Source: Burkholderia sp. S171 (GTDB lineage Bacteria > Pseudomonadota > Gammaproteobacteria > Burkholderiales > Burkholderiaceae). Taken from it: a DNA stretch of 39,809 nucleotides. The notes beneath the pieces are model-generated. The model was not told where the DNA came from and did not search any database. It worked only from the letters and a program-made list of their open reading frames with translations. Shown piece after piece: positions 32,521-39,809 of this stretch; the first letter of the stretch is position 1; each line of letters begins with the position of its first letter. The DNA lies in assembly GCF_009766085.1 (NCBI RefSeq), contig NZ_LMUF01000042.1, positions 147,876-187,684 of the forward strand. Direction: 5' to 3'. The position numbers and the translations under genes were made by a program.

Positions 32521-32556
32521 TCACCCGTTAATTCACCCATTGATTCACCCGTCATT
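32521..32556. repeat. 12-bp tandem repeat, three units
   Basis: TCACCCGTTAAT, TCACCCATTGAT and TCACCCGTCATT follow each other without gaps at 32521-32556, and a partial unit (TCACCGCG) continues. The array lies at the stop codon of the broken permease gene and in front of the SorC gene. It could be slippage product or a regulator-binding array. Confidence 0.6.
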
Positions 32557-32811
32557 TCACCGCGCCCATGGTGAGCCCCTGCACCAGCCGGCCCGATACG
32601 GCCAGCGCGAATACGACCATCGGCAGCACAATCAGCGTACCGGTGGCCATGATCTCGCCCACGGCAGTTCGTACCCGCTCATGTAGCTGGTCGCAGCCAC
32701 CGGCGACGTGATGGCATCGGTGCGCGTGAGGACGAGCGCATACAGCAGGTCGTTCCACGAAAAGATGAACGCGAAGATCGCCGAGACGACAATGCCGTGC
32801 ACGACCGCACT
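32552..32811 (-). pseudogene. Frameshifted C-terminal fragment of sugar ABC permease
   Basis: On the minus strand the sequence encodes VVHGIVVSAIFAFIFSWNDL, LYALVLTRTDAITSPVAATS and YMSGYELPW. A single base is then missing in a run of G (about 32657-32660), and in the next frame GEIMATGTLIVLPMVVFALA then VSGRLVQGLTMGAVK and a stop. This is the C-terminus of a MalG/SmoG-type carbohydrate permease (typical ...PWGEIMA...GLTxGAVKG ending). Upstream of 32811 an in-frame TAA occurs and the similarity ends, so roughly two thirds of the gene is lost. It lies just before the SorC regulator and is probably a remnant of a polyol ABC transporter belonging to the downstream dehydrogenases. Confidence 0.85.
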
Positions 32812-32920
32812 TTATCGGTGCCTGAGTACGTTCAAATCCCACTGCGGTGCATGCCGGCCACGCCGAAACATCTCGCCACAAGCCCTTTTCATGTGGCACA
32901 CTTCATGCATAGTGAATTTC

Positions 32921-32937
32921 ATTCAAGTTACTTGAAT
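32921..32937. promoter_or_regulatory. Palindromic operator candidate upstream of ABC operon
   Basis: ATTCAAG-TTA-CTTGAAT is a perfect palindrome with 7-bp arms, 44 bp before the first gene of the guanidino/ureido-type operon. It sits in AT-rich sequence that probably contains the promoter. The XRE-cupin regulator in the same operon is the obvious candidate to bind it. Confidence 0.6.
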
Positions 32938-32981
32938 ACGCTCACTAACCCCTCTTTGCGGCGTGGCCGCACGGGAGCATC

Positions 32982-33839
32982 ATGCATAAGTCACTTCGTA
33001 TGTTTGTCTTGTCGATGACCGGCGCGCTTGCGCTGTGCGCGTCGATACCGAGTCACGCGCAAAGCGGCGATCTGCTTGCCCGCATAAAAGCGAACAAGGA
33101 GATCACGGTGGGAACGGAAGCGCGTTATGCACCGTTCGAATCCGTTGAGAACGGCAAGATCGTGGGCTATGACACTGACCTCCTGCAATACGTGTTGAAG
33201 TCGTTGCCCGACGTCCAGCTCAAGCAACTCGACCTGCCGTTCCAGGGCTTGCTGCCGGGTCTCGACGCAAAACGCTTCGACATGGTGATCACGGCCGTCA
33301 CCGTCAACAAGGATCGGGCGAGCCACTTCGCGTTCACGCTACCCATCGCCGATGCAACCGCGGGCGTCCTGGTGCGTTCGAACGAAGCTTCCATCAAGTC
33401 ACCTACTGACCTGAACGGGAAGATCGTCGGATCGCAAACGGGCTCGGCGCAGTTGCAGGCACTGATGACGCTCGACAAGAATCTGAAAGCCGCTGGCGGC
33501 CCGGGAATCAAGCAGATCAAGCAATACGTCGCGTTCGATGAGGCTTACGCAGACCTGGCGATCGGACGGCTGGACGCGGTCGCACAATCGGTCGCGAATC
33601 TCGGGCCATTGCTGAAGTCGCGTCCGGGTGTGTTCACCGTCTTGCCGCAAAGCATTGGACCGAAGAGTTATTTCGCGTGGGTCGCACGCAAGGACGCGGA
33701 CAGCGCAACGCTGCTCAAGCTCTTCAGCGACGCCATTGCTCGCGCGAATCATGACGGCACGATGAAGGCACTGCAGATGAAGTGGTTCGGCACAACCATG
33801 GATGTCCCCGCCGACGCCATGCCTGAGCCGTCGATGTAA
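32982..33839 (+). CDS. Polar amino acid-type ABC substrate-binding protein
   Basis: The 285-residue protein has a signal peptide (1-26, ending SHAQS) and a SBP_bac_3 fold: EITVGTEARYAPFESVENGK, VGYDTDLLQYV, PFQGLLPGLDAKRFDMVITA, then KIVGSQTGSAQL and GRLDAVAQSVANL. The TEARYAPF and DMVI blocks belong to the glutamine/arginine/histidine family, which binds the alpha-amino acid group or a related zwitterion. GGGAG precedes the ATG. It is the first gene of the operon. The ligand could be a guanidino or ureido amino acid, inferred from the downstream enzymes. Confidence 0.92.
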   Translation: MHKSLRMFVLSMTGALALCASIPSHAQSGDLLARIKANKEITVGTEARYAPFESVENGKIVGYDTDLLQYVLKSLPDVQLKQLDLPFQGLLPGLDAKRFDMVITAVTVNKDRASHFAFTLPIADATAGVLVRSNEASIKSPTDLNGKIVGSQTGSAQLQALMTLDKNLKAAGGPGIKQIKQYVAFDEAYADLAIGRLDAVAQSVANLGPLLKSRPGVFTVLPQSIGPKSYFAWVARKDADSATLLKLFSDAIARANHDGTMKALQMKWFGTTMDVPADAMPEPSM

Positions 33840-33854
33840 GCGGCATCAAACCCT

Positions 33855-34517
33855 ATGAACCCACCCGATCTCATCGCGCGTTGTCTCGGCTATCTGCCGC
33901 AACTGCTGGACGGCGCCATTACGACACTGTGGCTCTCGGCCATCGCGGTGGCATGCGGCTTCTTCGCGGGCATCTTCATCTACATGATGTCGGCGAGCAA
34001 AAGCCGCACGCTGGCCACCGCCGCACGCGTCTACGTGAGCGTCTTTCGCGGTACGCCCGTGCTCGCGCAATTGCTGGTGTTCTACTACGTGCCCTCGGGA
34101 CTCGGGTGGGCCATCCCCGGGGTGATCGCGGCGGCTGTGGGTCTGTCGATGAATACGGCGGCGTATCAGTCGCAGATCCTGGGAACCGGCTTTCGCGCGA
34201 TTCCGCGCGGGCAGATCGAAGCGGCACAGACCTTCAATCTCACGCGCCGCCAGACCTTATGGCATGTGGAGATTCCACAAGTCGTTGCGTTGACGCTGCC
34301 GGCGCTGGTGTCGGAGATGATCGATATTGTGAAGGCGTCGGCGGTTGTGTCGGTCATTGCGGTCACGGACCTTATGCGCGTCGGGCAGCAACTGTCTTCG
34401 GTCAGTTACCGGCCGCTCGAAGTCTATACGCTCGCTGCCTGCTTTTATCTCGCGATCACTTCCCTGCTGTCGCTGGCCGGCCGGGGAATCGAACGGCGTG
34501 TGGCGGGTCGAGGATGA
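33855..34517 (+). CDS. Amino acid ABC permease, HisM/GlnP type (1)
   Basis: The 220-residue inner-membrane protein has the amino-acid permease pattern: LDGAITTLWLSAIAVACGFF, VYVSVFRGTPVLAQLLVFYY, and the EAA loop GQIEAAQTFNLTRRQTLWHV before EIPQ. About five membrane helices are expected. It forms a heterodimer with the next permease. It begins 15 bp after the binding protein gene, and the second permease starts seven bases after its stop. Confidence 0.93.
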   Translation: MNPPDLIARCLGYLPQLLDGAITTLWLSAIAVACGFFAGIFIYMMSASKSRTLATAARVYVSVFRGTPVLAQLLVFYYVPSGLGWAIPGVIAAAVGLSMNTAAYQSQILGTGFRAIPRGQIEAAQTFNLTRRQTLWHVEIPQVVALTLPALVSEMIDIVKASAVVSVIAVTDLMRVGQQLSSVSYRPLEVYTLAACFYLAITSLLSLAGRGIERRVAGRG

Positions 34518-34524
34518 GCCGGCC

Positions 34525-35178
34525 ATGAACAGTTTCATTTCACTCATACCGCGCTTCGCCGATGCCATCCTCGTTACGCTTGAGGTCAGCTTGCTCGCGG
34601 CCTTCATTGGCGCGCTGGGCGGCTTCGTCCTCAATGCGTTTCGGCTGCAGTTTCCGCGCTGGTTTGCGGTGCCTTATCGCGTGTATGTGTGGCTCGTGCG
34701 CGGTACGCCGTATCTGTCGCAACTGGTGATTGTCTATTTCGGCTTGCCCGTGATCGGCATCACCATGACAGCCGTGCAGGCCACTATTGTGTCACTCGCG
34801 TTTTATTCAGCCGCGTACTTCGCGGAGATTTTTCGCGCCGGCTGGGGCAGCATTCCGCGCGGACACGGGGAAGCAGCCCGCGCATTTGGCATCAGCCGAT
34901 GGTCTGCTTTTCGCAACATCGAAATGCCTCAGGCGATCGCCTTCGCCATTCCGTTGCTCGCCAATCAAACCATTCTCGTCATCAAGGAAAGTGCGGTTGC
35001 GTCGATCATCACCGTGCCCGAATTGACGATGACAGCAAGCGACATCGTTTCGTCGACTTATACGTACATCGCTCCGTACGCGATGTTGATCGTGTGCTAC
35101 TGGCTCCTTACGCAATGTATCGCCCTCGCTGCCCGTTGGGCGCAAGCGCTGATTGCTCCTTCGCGGAAAACCTCATGA
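34525..35178 (+). CDS. Amino acid ABC permease, HisQ/GlnP type (2)
   Basis: The 217-residue permease has VYVWLVRGTPYLSQLVIVYF, and the EAA loop PRGHGEAARAFGISRWSAFR followed by NIEMPQAI. The ATG at 34525 is preferred because the hydrophobic start SLIPRFADAILVTLEVSLLA follows; the open frame further upstream runs inside the previous gene. Its stop overlaps the ATPase start by four bases (ATGA). Confidence 0.93.
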   Translation: MNSFISLIPRFADAILVTLEVSLLAAFIGALGGFVLNAFRLQFPRWFAVPYRVYVWLVRGTPYLSQLVIVYFGLPVIGITMTAVQATIVSLAFYSAAYFAEIFRAGWGSIPRGHGEAARAFGISRWSAFRNIEMPQAIAFAIPLLANQTILVIKESAVASIITVPELTMTASDIVSSTYTYIAPYAMLIVCYWLLTQCIALAARWAQALIAPSRKTS

Positions 35179-35978
35179 GCTCATTGCCCATTCTAGAACT
35201 GCGTGCCGTGGGTAAATCGTATGGCGCTAATCGCGTCCTCAAGGGCATTGATCTCGCTGTGACGCGCGGTGAAATCGTCTCGCTGATCGGGCCCTCAGGT
35301 TCTGGCAAGACGACCGCGTTGCGCTGCATGAACTTTCTCGAAGCCTACGATGAAGGCGAGGTATGGATCAAAGGCCAGTTGCTCGGTTATCGCTCCGCAG
35401 GGCGTTCGGAGCGTGATCGCGATAGTGAGAAGAGCATCGCGGAAGTTCGCCGGCCTGTCTCCATGGTGTTTCAGCAATTCAATCTCTGGCCGCACATGAC
35501 CGTGCTCGGCAACGTGGCCGCGCCGCTGGTGTTATCGAAGAAGACAGGCAAGTCCGATGCTCATAAACGGGCGTTGGCCGCGCTGACGCGTGTTGGCCTT
35601 GCCGGAAAGGCCGATGCCTACCCCGCATCCCTGAGCGGCGGTCAGCAACAACGCGTGGGCATCGCACGCGCGCTGGCGATCGAACCCGAAGTCATGCTCC
35701 TCGACGAACCGACCTCCGCCCTTGATCCGGAACTCGTGGAAGAAGTATTGAGCGTGATCCGTTCGCTCGCGCAAGACGGCATGACGATGGTCATGGTCAC
35801 GCACGAGATGAGCTTCGCCGCGAAAATCTCTGACCACGTGGTGTTCATGGAGGCCGGACGGATCGTTGAAGCCGGACCGCCGGAACAGATCTTCGGCAAC
35901 ACCCGCACGGCGCGTTTGCAGCAGTTCCTGAAGCCGTGGTTCGACCGCAGCCTGACCTCTGTCGCGGGGGTCGCATGA
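35175..35978 (+). CDS. Amino acid ABC transporter ATP-binding protein
   Basis: This 267-residue HisP/GlnQ-type ATPase has Walker A GPSGSGKTT, Q-loop VSMVFQQFNLWPHMTVLGNV, signature LSGGQQQRVGIARAL, Walker B VMLLDEPTSALDPELV and switch MVTHEMSFA. An insertion at about 70-90 (LLGYRSAGRSERDRDSEK) is typical of the polar amino acid group. The ATG overlaps the permease stop, and its own stop overlaps the next gene's ATG, so the genes are translationally coupled. Confidence 0.95.
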   Translation: MSSLPILELRAVGKSYGANRVLKGIDLAVTRGEIVSLIGPSGSGKTTALRCMNFLEAYDEGEVWIKGQLLGYRSAGRSERDRDSEKSIAEVRRPVSMVFQQFNLWPHMTVLGNVAAPLVLSKKTGKSDAHKRALAALTRVGLAGKADAYPASLSGGQQQRVGIARALAIEPEVMLLDEPTSALDPELVEEVLSVIRSLAQDGMTMVMVTHEMSFAAKISDHVVFMEAGRIVEAGPPEQIFGNTRTARLQQFLKPWFDRSLTSVAGVA

Positions 35979-37225
35979 TCTCTAATGACGCACTCGAGGC
36001 CGCCTCTTGTATCGATGCATCGCGTCTGCTCGAATCGATCGAAGCGCTCGCTCGCTTCGGCGCACGTGAAGACGGCGGGGTGGATCGCCCCGCGCTGTCT
36101 CCCACCGATCTGGACGCGCGGCGTTTTCTGATCGACCGGGCCATCGCGCTCGGCTGTACGGTCCGTACCGACGCATGCGCTAACCTGTTTTTCCGTCGGC
36201 CTGGTCTTGAAGATCTTCCACCAGTGATGACCGGCAGCCACGTCGATACCCAGCCGACCGGCGGCAAACTCGATGGCTGCTATGGCGTCCTCGCGGGCTT
36301 GGAATGCCTCGCCGCGCTCAACGACGCCGGCATCCGCACGCGCCGCCCGCTCGAAGTGGTGGCATGGACTAACGAAGAAGGCACGCGCTTCCAGCCGGGC
36401 GCCATGGGATCGAGCGCGTTTGTCGATCCGGCATTGATCGAGCGCTACGGCCAAGCGAAAGACACGGATGGCATCTCGCTCGACAGCGCCCTCGCCGTAC
36501 ATCGCGAAGCGTTTCCATCGCTTGTGACACGTGTGACAGGGAAGACTGCGCACGCGTTTATCGAATTGCATATTGAACAAGGGCCCCTATTGGAACTCGC
36601 CAATGTTCCGTTGGGTGTGGTGCAGGGAATTCAAGGGGTGCGATGGTATGCGGTGCATTGCAAAGGCGTCGCGGCGCATGCCGGCACCACGCCAATGCAT
36701 GCCCGCCACGACGCCATGACGCTCGCCGTATGCATTCGTGCCGAGATCTCGGCCTTCGCGCATCAGCTAGGCGGCGACGATACCCGCATCACCTTCGGCC
36801 GCTGGACCGTGCTGCCGAATTCTATCAACACGATTGCATCGGACGTCACGTTCACAGTCGACTTTCGCCACCCGAACCCGGCGGTCCTCCACTCGTTCGA
36901 TCGGCAGCTTGCGAATTGCCTCGCACGGCACGCCGTGACATCGAAAGCGCTGTTCATCCATGCGCCCGTGGACTTCGCGCCCGCCGTGATCCAGCGCGTA
37001 GCCGATGCATGCCACGCGCTGGGCGCGCCTTCGCTCAACATCACGTCAGGCGCATTCCACGACGCCATGTATCTCGCGAAACATTGCCCGAGCGGGATGC
37101 TGTTTGTTCCGAGTCGCGGCGGCATCAGCCACAACCCGCAGGAAGCCACCGACGACGATCACCTCGTACTGGGCGCACGCGCGCTGGCGCATTGCCTGGT
37201 ACATCTTTGCAACGAAGCACCTTGA
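35975..37225 (+). CDS. M20-family amidase/carbamoylase (AllC/HyuC-like)
   Basis: The 416-residue hydrolase is of the family that includes allantoate amidohydrolase, ureidoglycine/ureidopropionase and N-carbamoyl-L-amino acid hydrolase. The metal ligands are visible: H89 in TGSHVDTQPTGG, D100 in KLDGCYG, E134/E135 in TNEEGTRF, H199 in ELHIEQGP and H386 in GGISHNPQE. The dimerisation lid shows HAGTTPMHARHD and substrate-binding GRWTVLPNSINTI and SGAFHDAMY. The ATG overlaps the ATPase stop by four bases. It probably hydrolyses a ureido or carbamoyl group of the imported compound, releasing ammonia and CO2. The exact substrate cannot be assigned. Confidence 0.9.
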   Translation: MISNDALEAASCIDASRLLESIEALARFGAREDGGVDRPALSPTDLDARRFLIDRAIALGCTVRTDACANLFFRRPGLEDLPPVMTGSHVDTQPTGGKLDGCYGVLAGLECLAALNDAGIRTRRPLEVVAWTNEEGTRFQPGAMGSSAFVDPALIERYGQAKDTDGISLDSALAVHREAFPSLVTRVTGKTAHAFIELHIEQGPLLELANVPLGVVQGIQGVRWYAVHCKGVAAHAGTTPMHARHDAMTLAVCIRAEISAFAHQLGGDDTRITFGRWTVLPNSINTIASDVTFTVDFRHPNPAVLHSFDRQLANCLARHAVTSKALFIHAPVDFAPAVIQRVADACHALGAPSLNITSGAFHDAMYLAKHCPSGMLFVPSRGGISHNPQEATDDDHLVLGARALAHCLVHLCNEAP

Positions 37226-37250
37226 AACCGATATGACTGAAGGAGTCACC

Positions 37251-37943
37251 ATGAGCACGCCGCACGTTGAACATCATCACGACAACAGCCATGCACTCGG
37301 CGAGAACGCCACGCTGCGGGAGCCCATTTCCGCCGACGGCACCCCGGAGATCGGCAAGACCTACACAGTGCCGGCACGCAATGGCCGCGCGGTACGGGTG
37401 CAGTCGGGCCAGACAATCCGCATCACGAACACGCACGGCACGCAGGTCTGCGATACGTGGATCTTCAACGCCGGCCACCTCGACGAATTCCTGTCGTTCG
37501 AACATGCTCGTGCGTCGCTCGACAAGGTGATTCCGCAAGCAGGCGATCCGCTGATGACCAATCATCGCCGGCCGATTGCCGAGCTGGTCACGGACACGTC
37601 CCCGGGCGTGCACGACACGCTGATGGCCGCATGCGATTTGTATCGATACAAGAACCTGGGTGTGGCCGGCTATCACGACAACTGCGCCGACAACATGCGG
37701 CTTGCGCTGAAAGCGATCGGCCTGCGCGCCCGCGAAGTACCGCAACCCTTCAACCTGTGGATGAACATTCCGATCAAGCCGGACTATTCCATTGAATGGC
37801 TTGCGCCGGTATCGAAGGCGGGTGATTACGTGGAGATCAAGGCGCTCATGGATTGCGTTGTCGTTATGTCTGCGTGCCCGCAGGATATTATTCCGATCAA
37901 CGCGTTGAATCCGCTGGAAGTCGAGTTCACGGTGCTCGCGTAG
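37251..37943 (+). CDS. DUF1989 (urea carboxylase-associated) protein
   Basis: This 230-residue protein matches the DUF1989 pattern: GKTYTVPARNGRAVRVQSGQ, ITNTHGTQVCDTWIF, PGVHDTLMAACDLYRY, AGYHDNCADNMRLALKAIG and the acidic late block MSACPQDIIPINA. C67, H121, C128, H142 and C145 are candidate metal or catalytic residues. Two DUF1989 proteins, CgdA and CgdB, are known from literature to be carboxyguanidine deiminase subunits, so a deiminase-type reaction on a guanidino group is plausible here, but this gene is single and no urea carboxylase is nearby. GGAG precedes the chosen ATG. The first 30 residues are His-rich (HVEHHHDNSH). Confidence 0.85.
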   Translation: MSTPHVEHHHDNSHALGENATLREPISADGTPEIGKTYTVPARNGRAVRVQSGQTIRITNTHGTQVCDTWIFNAGHLDEFLSFEHARASLDKVIPQAGDPLMTNHRRPIAELVTDTSPGVHDTLMAACDLYRYKNLGVAGYHDNCADNMRLALKAIGLRAREVPQPFNLWMNIPIKPDYSIEWLAPVSKAGDYVEIKALMDCVVVMSACPQDIIPINALNPLEVEFTVLA

Positions 37944-37971
37944 ATCCCCTTACTTTTAGGAAACGCTTTCC

Positions 37972-38613
37972 GTGGCCACAAAAAAAACCGCAGCACGCAA
38001 ACCAGCGAACCCGAACCGAGCGATAAGCAAGGCGCCCGAGGTCCAGCTTGACCCGGCTGCTACGCTCGGCGTGCGGCTGAAACACGCGCGGATGGTGAAG
38101 CAATTGACGCTCAAAGCGCTCGCAGCGGAAGCAGGTTGCTCGGAAAGCATGTTGTCCAAACTCGAGGGTGGTCACGCCCAGCCCTCGCTCGCGACGCTTC
38201 ATAAAATCGCGTTGGCGTTGTCGACCAACGTGGGCGCGCTCGTCTCGGGACCGGACATCAACACCTCGCCCGTGCAGCGTGCAAACGAGCGCCCCACTAC
38301 CGAATTTCCTTCGGCCGGCAAGCGCCTTTCGATCATGCTTGAACGGGTGATCGTCCCGGCTGCGGGACAACTGCTGCAAAGCGATATTCACGTGATCGAA
38401 CCGCTTGCAAGCAGCGACGAGCAGATCAGCCACGCCGGGGAAGAACTGGGATATGTGATCGAAGGCCAGTTCGAACTGACCTTGGGCGATGACCGTTATC
38501 TGTTGCATGCGGGTGACACCTTCTATTTCCCCAGTACTGTTCCGCACAGTTATCGCAACCCTGGCAAGACTGTTGCACGCGTGCTGTGGACCAATACACC
38601 GCCTACCTTCTGA
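37972..38613 (+). CDS. XRE-family regulator with C-terminal cupin
   Basis: The 213-residue regulator has a helix-turn-helix (about 32-87: LGVRLKHARMVKQLTLKALA, then AEAGCSESMLSKLEGGHAQP). A cupin sensor domain (about 125-210) has EELGYVIEGQFELTLGDDRY and HAGDTFYFPSTVPHSYRNPG. It starts at GTG, eight bases after TAGGAAA. The basic N-terminus with KKTAARKPANP is preceded by a run of A that could slip. It lies inside the operon, so it probably controls it, sensing a small amine or amino acid as PuuR-like XRE-cupins do. Target and ligand are unproven. Confidence 0.92.
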   Translation: MATKKTAARKPANPNRAISKAPEVQLDPAATLGVRLKHARMVKQLTLKALAAEAGCSESMLSKLEGGHAQPSLATLHKIALALSTNVGALVSGPDINTSPVQRANERPTTEFPSAGKRLSIMLERVIVPAAGQLLQSDIHVIEPLASSDEQISHAGEELGYVIEGQFELTLGDDRYLLHAGDTFYFPSTVPHSYRNPGKTVARVLWTNTPPTF

Positions 38614-38623
38614 CGAGAACATC

Positions 38624-39562
38624 ATGCCCGGCACCGATCGAACCCAGATGGCGTTACCCCGCTTCAGCGGCATCCCGACCTTCATGCGCGTGCCGTACTA
38701 CACGGATATCAGTGAACTCGATATCGTGCTGGCCGGCGTGCCGTTCGACGGTGGCGTCACGGCTCGTCCGGGTGCGCGGTTCGGCCCGCGCGAAATCCGC
38801 AACATGTCGAGCATGACGCGCGCGATCCATCATGTAACGCGTTTCAACCCCTTCGATGTATGCCGCGTGGGTGACATAGGCGATGTCCCGTTCACCGACC
38901 TCTACCATCTTGAACGCTCGCACGAGGACATCCGTCGCTTCTTTGAGCCTATATTTGCGGCCGGCAAGATCCCTTTGAGCGCGGGTGGCGATCATTCAAT
39001 AACGTATCCGATCTTCCAGGCGATGGCGCCGAAGCAGCCTATTGGGATGGTGCATATCGATGCGCACACCGACACATGGGACAGTTTCAAGGGATCGAAA
39101 TTTACGCACGGCGCACCGTTTCGCCGCGCGGTGGAAGCAGGCTTGCTGGACCCGAGGCGAACCATCCAGATCGGCATTCGGGGCGCGCAAAATTCGGATG
39201 AGGGCTGGCGTTATTCGCTTGAAAGCGGCATGCGAGTGGTGTTTATCGAAGAGGTTGAGGCGCGAGGTATGGGCGCGATCATTGATGAAGCGCGTAAGTT
39301 CGTGGGCGATGGCCCGACGTATCTTTCACTCGATGTAGACGGTCTGGATCCGGTCTACACACCGGGCACGGGCACGCCTGAGATAGGTGGACTGACGACA
39401 CGCGAAACGCTCGCGCTGCTACGCGGACTGGACGGTTTGAACTGGGTTGGCGGCGACGTAGTAGAGGTGTCACCGCCCTATGATCCGAGCGGCAACACAG
39501 CACTTGTCGCCGCCACGCTCATGTATGAAATCCTGTGTCTGCTGGCGCGGCGCTTCGAGTAA
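38624..39562 (+). CDS. speB: Agmatinase-family ureohydrolase
   Basis: This 312-residue enzyme cleaves a guanidino compound to urea and an amine. The dimanganese site is complete: H124 in AGGDHS, D146, H148 and D150 in HIDAHTD, D237 and D239 in SLDVDGLDP. The family tail VYTPGTGTPEIGG is present. Length fits agmatinase, guanidinobutyrase and guanidinopropionase alike, so speB is a family label, not a proven substrate. It is last in the operon, 10 bp after the regulator. A much longer frame starts inside the regulator gene, but the ATG at 38624 begins the conserved N-terminus. No clear terminator follows. Confidence 0.88.
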   Translation: MPGTDRTQMALPRFSGIPTFMRVPYYTDISELDIVLAGVPFDGGVTARPGARFGPREIRNMSSMTRAIHHVTRFNPFDVCRVGDIGDVPFTDLYHLERSHEDIRRFFEPIFAAGKIPLSAGGDHSITYPIFQAMAPKQPIGMVHIDAHTDTWDSFKGSKFTHGAPFRRAVEAGLLDPRRTIQIGIRGAQNSDEGWRYSLESGMRVVFIEEVEARGMGAIIDEARKFVGDGPTYLSLDVDGLDPVYTPGTGTPEIGGLTTRETLALLRGLDGLNWVGGDVVEVSPPYDPSGNTALVAATLMYEILCLLARRFE

Positions 39563-39592
39563 AAAAACTTAGCAATTTGATCAAAAGGTTTT

Positions 39593-39809
39593 ACGCGGAT
39601 AGCGCGGGGTGAACCTTGGGCAGGTTCAATCACTGGTGGCGAAGCGTGTCAGAACCCGTGTTCGGAGAAGGAGGCTTTCACACATCCGGTGCTCTGGCGA
39701 GCACCGTGCTTTTGGGGCACCTATGAATCAAAACTGCACGCTGTGGACACTTAGGGTAGAGCGGTTAAAAGCGTTTTCTTTGCTTCGTTTCTTTGTCGCT
39801 TTGGACAAA
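39593..39809 (+). repeat. Dispersed repeat, right edge
   Basis: The segment 39631-39809 is a direct copy of 344-523, and 39593-39654 is an inverted copy of 3-64. It contains a perfect 7-bp hairpin GGTGCTC-TGGC-GAGCACC at 39688-39705, whose left arm is degenerate in the left copy. The T-rich hairpin equal to 503-528 is cut off by the window end. It lies just downstream of the agmatinase gene. Confidence 0.8.

Noticed and set aside
32480..32552. Short minus-strand frame MTGESMGELTGDL over the tandem repeat
   Set aside because: About 23 codons made mostly of the 12-bp repeat; no ribosome site or family.
34689..35174. Upstream extension of the amino acid ABC ATPase frame
   Set aside because: The extension lies inside the permease gene and is R/H/S-rich. 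The ATG at 35175 overlaps the permease stop and begins the conserved domain.
1..39809. CRISPR arrays, tRNA genes, rRNA genes, prophage or defence genes
   Set aside because: I looked for regular spaced repeats, tRNA-like ends and signature proteins and saw none. The absence of tRNA genes was judged by eye only.

Overview
The window looks like a high-GC chromosome or chromid segment from Burkholderiaceae, most likely Paraburkholderia or Caballeronia. The main reasons are the divergent acdS/acdR pair, the Burkholderia-type porin, the mix of catabolic operons each with its own regulator, and ABC transporters with ATGA-coupled genes. This placement is an inference from gene content; no rRNA or other marker gene is present, and I saw no tRNA, CRISPR array, phage gene or transposase.

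Layout. 1-684: non-coding, with dispersed repeats that recur at the right edge (39593-39809). 685-2748 (minus): a probable exported stress operon of Tat-type Fe superoxide dismutase, a DUF3455 protein and a YceI-like lipoprotein. 3320-9482 (minus): an aromatic meta-cleavage operon (FAD hydroxylase, AAHS transporter, FAH-family hydrolase, type I extradiol dioxygenase, porin), with a divergent LysR regulator at 9592. 10516-12202: ACC deaminase acdS and its divergent Lrp-type regulator. 12429: ppnP nucleoside phosphorylase. 12876-17449: a small membrane protein, an alpha/beta hydrolase, a DUF4118 membrane protein, and a two-component system whose promoter region carries paired CTTAAG boxes; one similar box lies upstream of the small membrane protein.

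17454-23185 (minus): a six-gene operon of LacI regulator, binding protein, two permeases, ATPase and a GpdQ-like phosphodiesterase, which reads as uptake and cleavage of a phosphodiester. 23575-28785: an AcpA/phospholipase C-family lipoprotein, a di-heme peroxidase, and a PhoX phosphatase preceded by a strong PHO-box match. With the GpdQ operon this makes an 11-kb phosphorus-scavenging stretch. 29089: a YjlB-like cupin. 29658-32811 (minus): a polyol module of zinc dehydrogenase, xylulose-reductase-like SDR and SorC regulator, with an upstream ABC permease reduced to a frameshifted C-terminal fragment.

32982-39562 (plus): a compact eight-gene operon with a polar-amino-acid ABC transporter, an M20 carbamoylase/allantoate-amidohydrolase homologue, a DUF1989 protein, an XRE-cupin regulator and an agmatinase-family ureohydrolase. 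It looks like a pathway for importing and stripping nitrogen from a guanidino or ureido compound, and is the best candidate here for an undescribed system.
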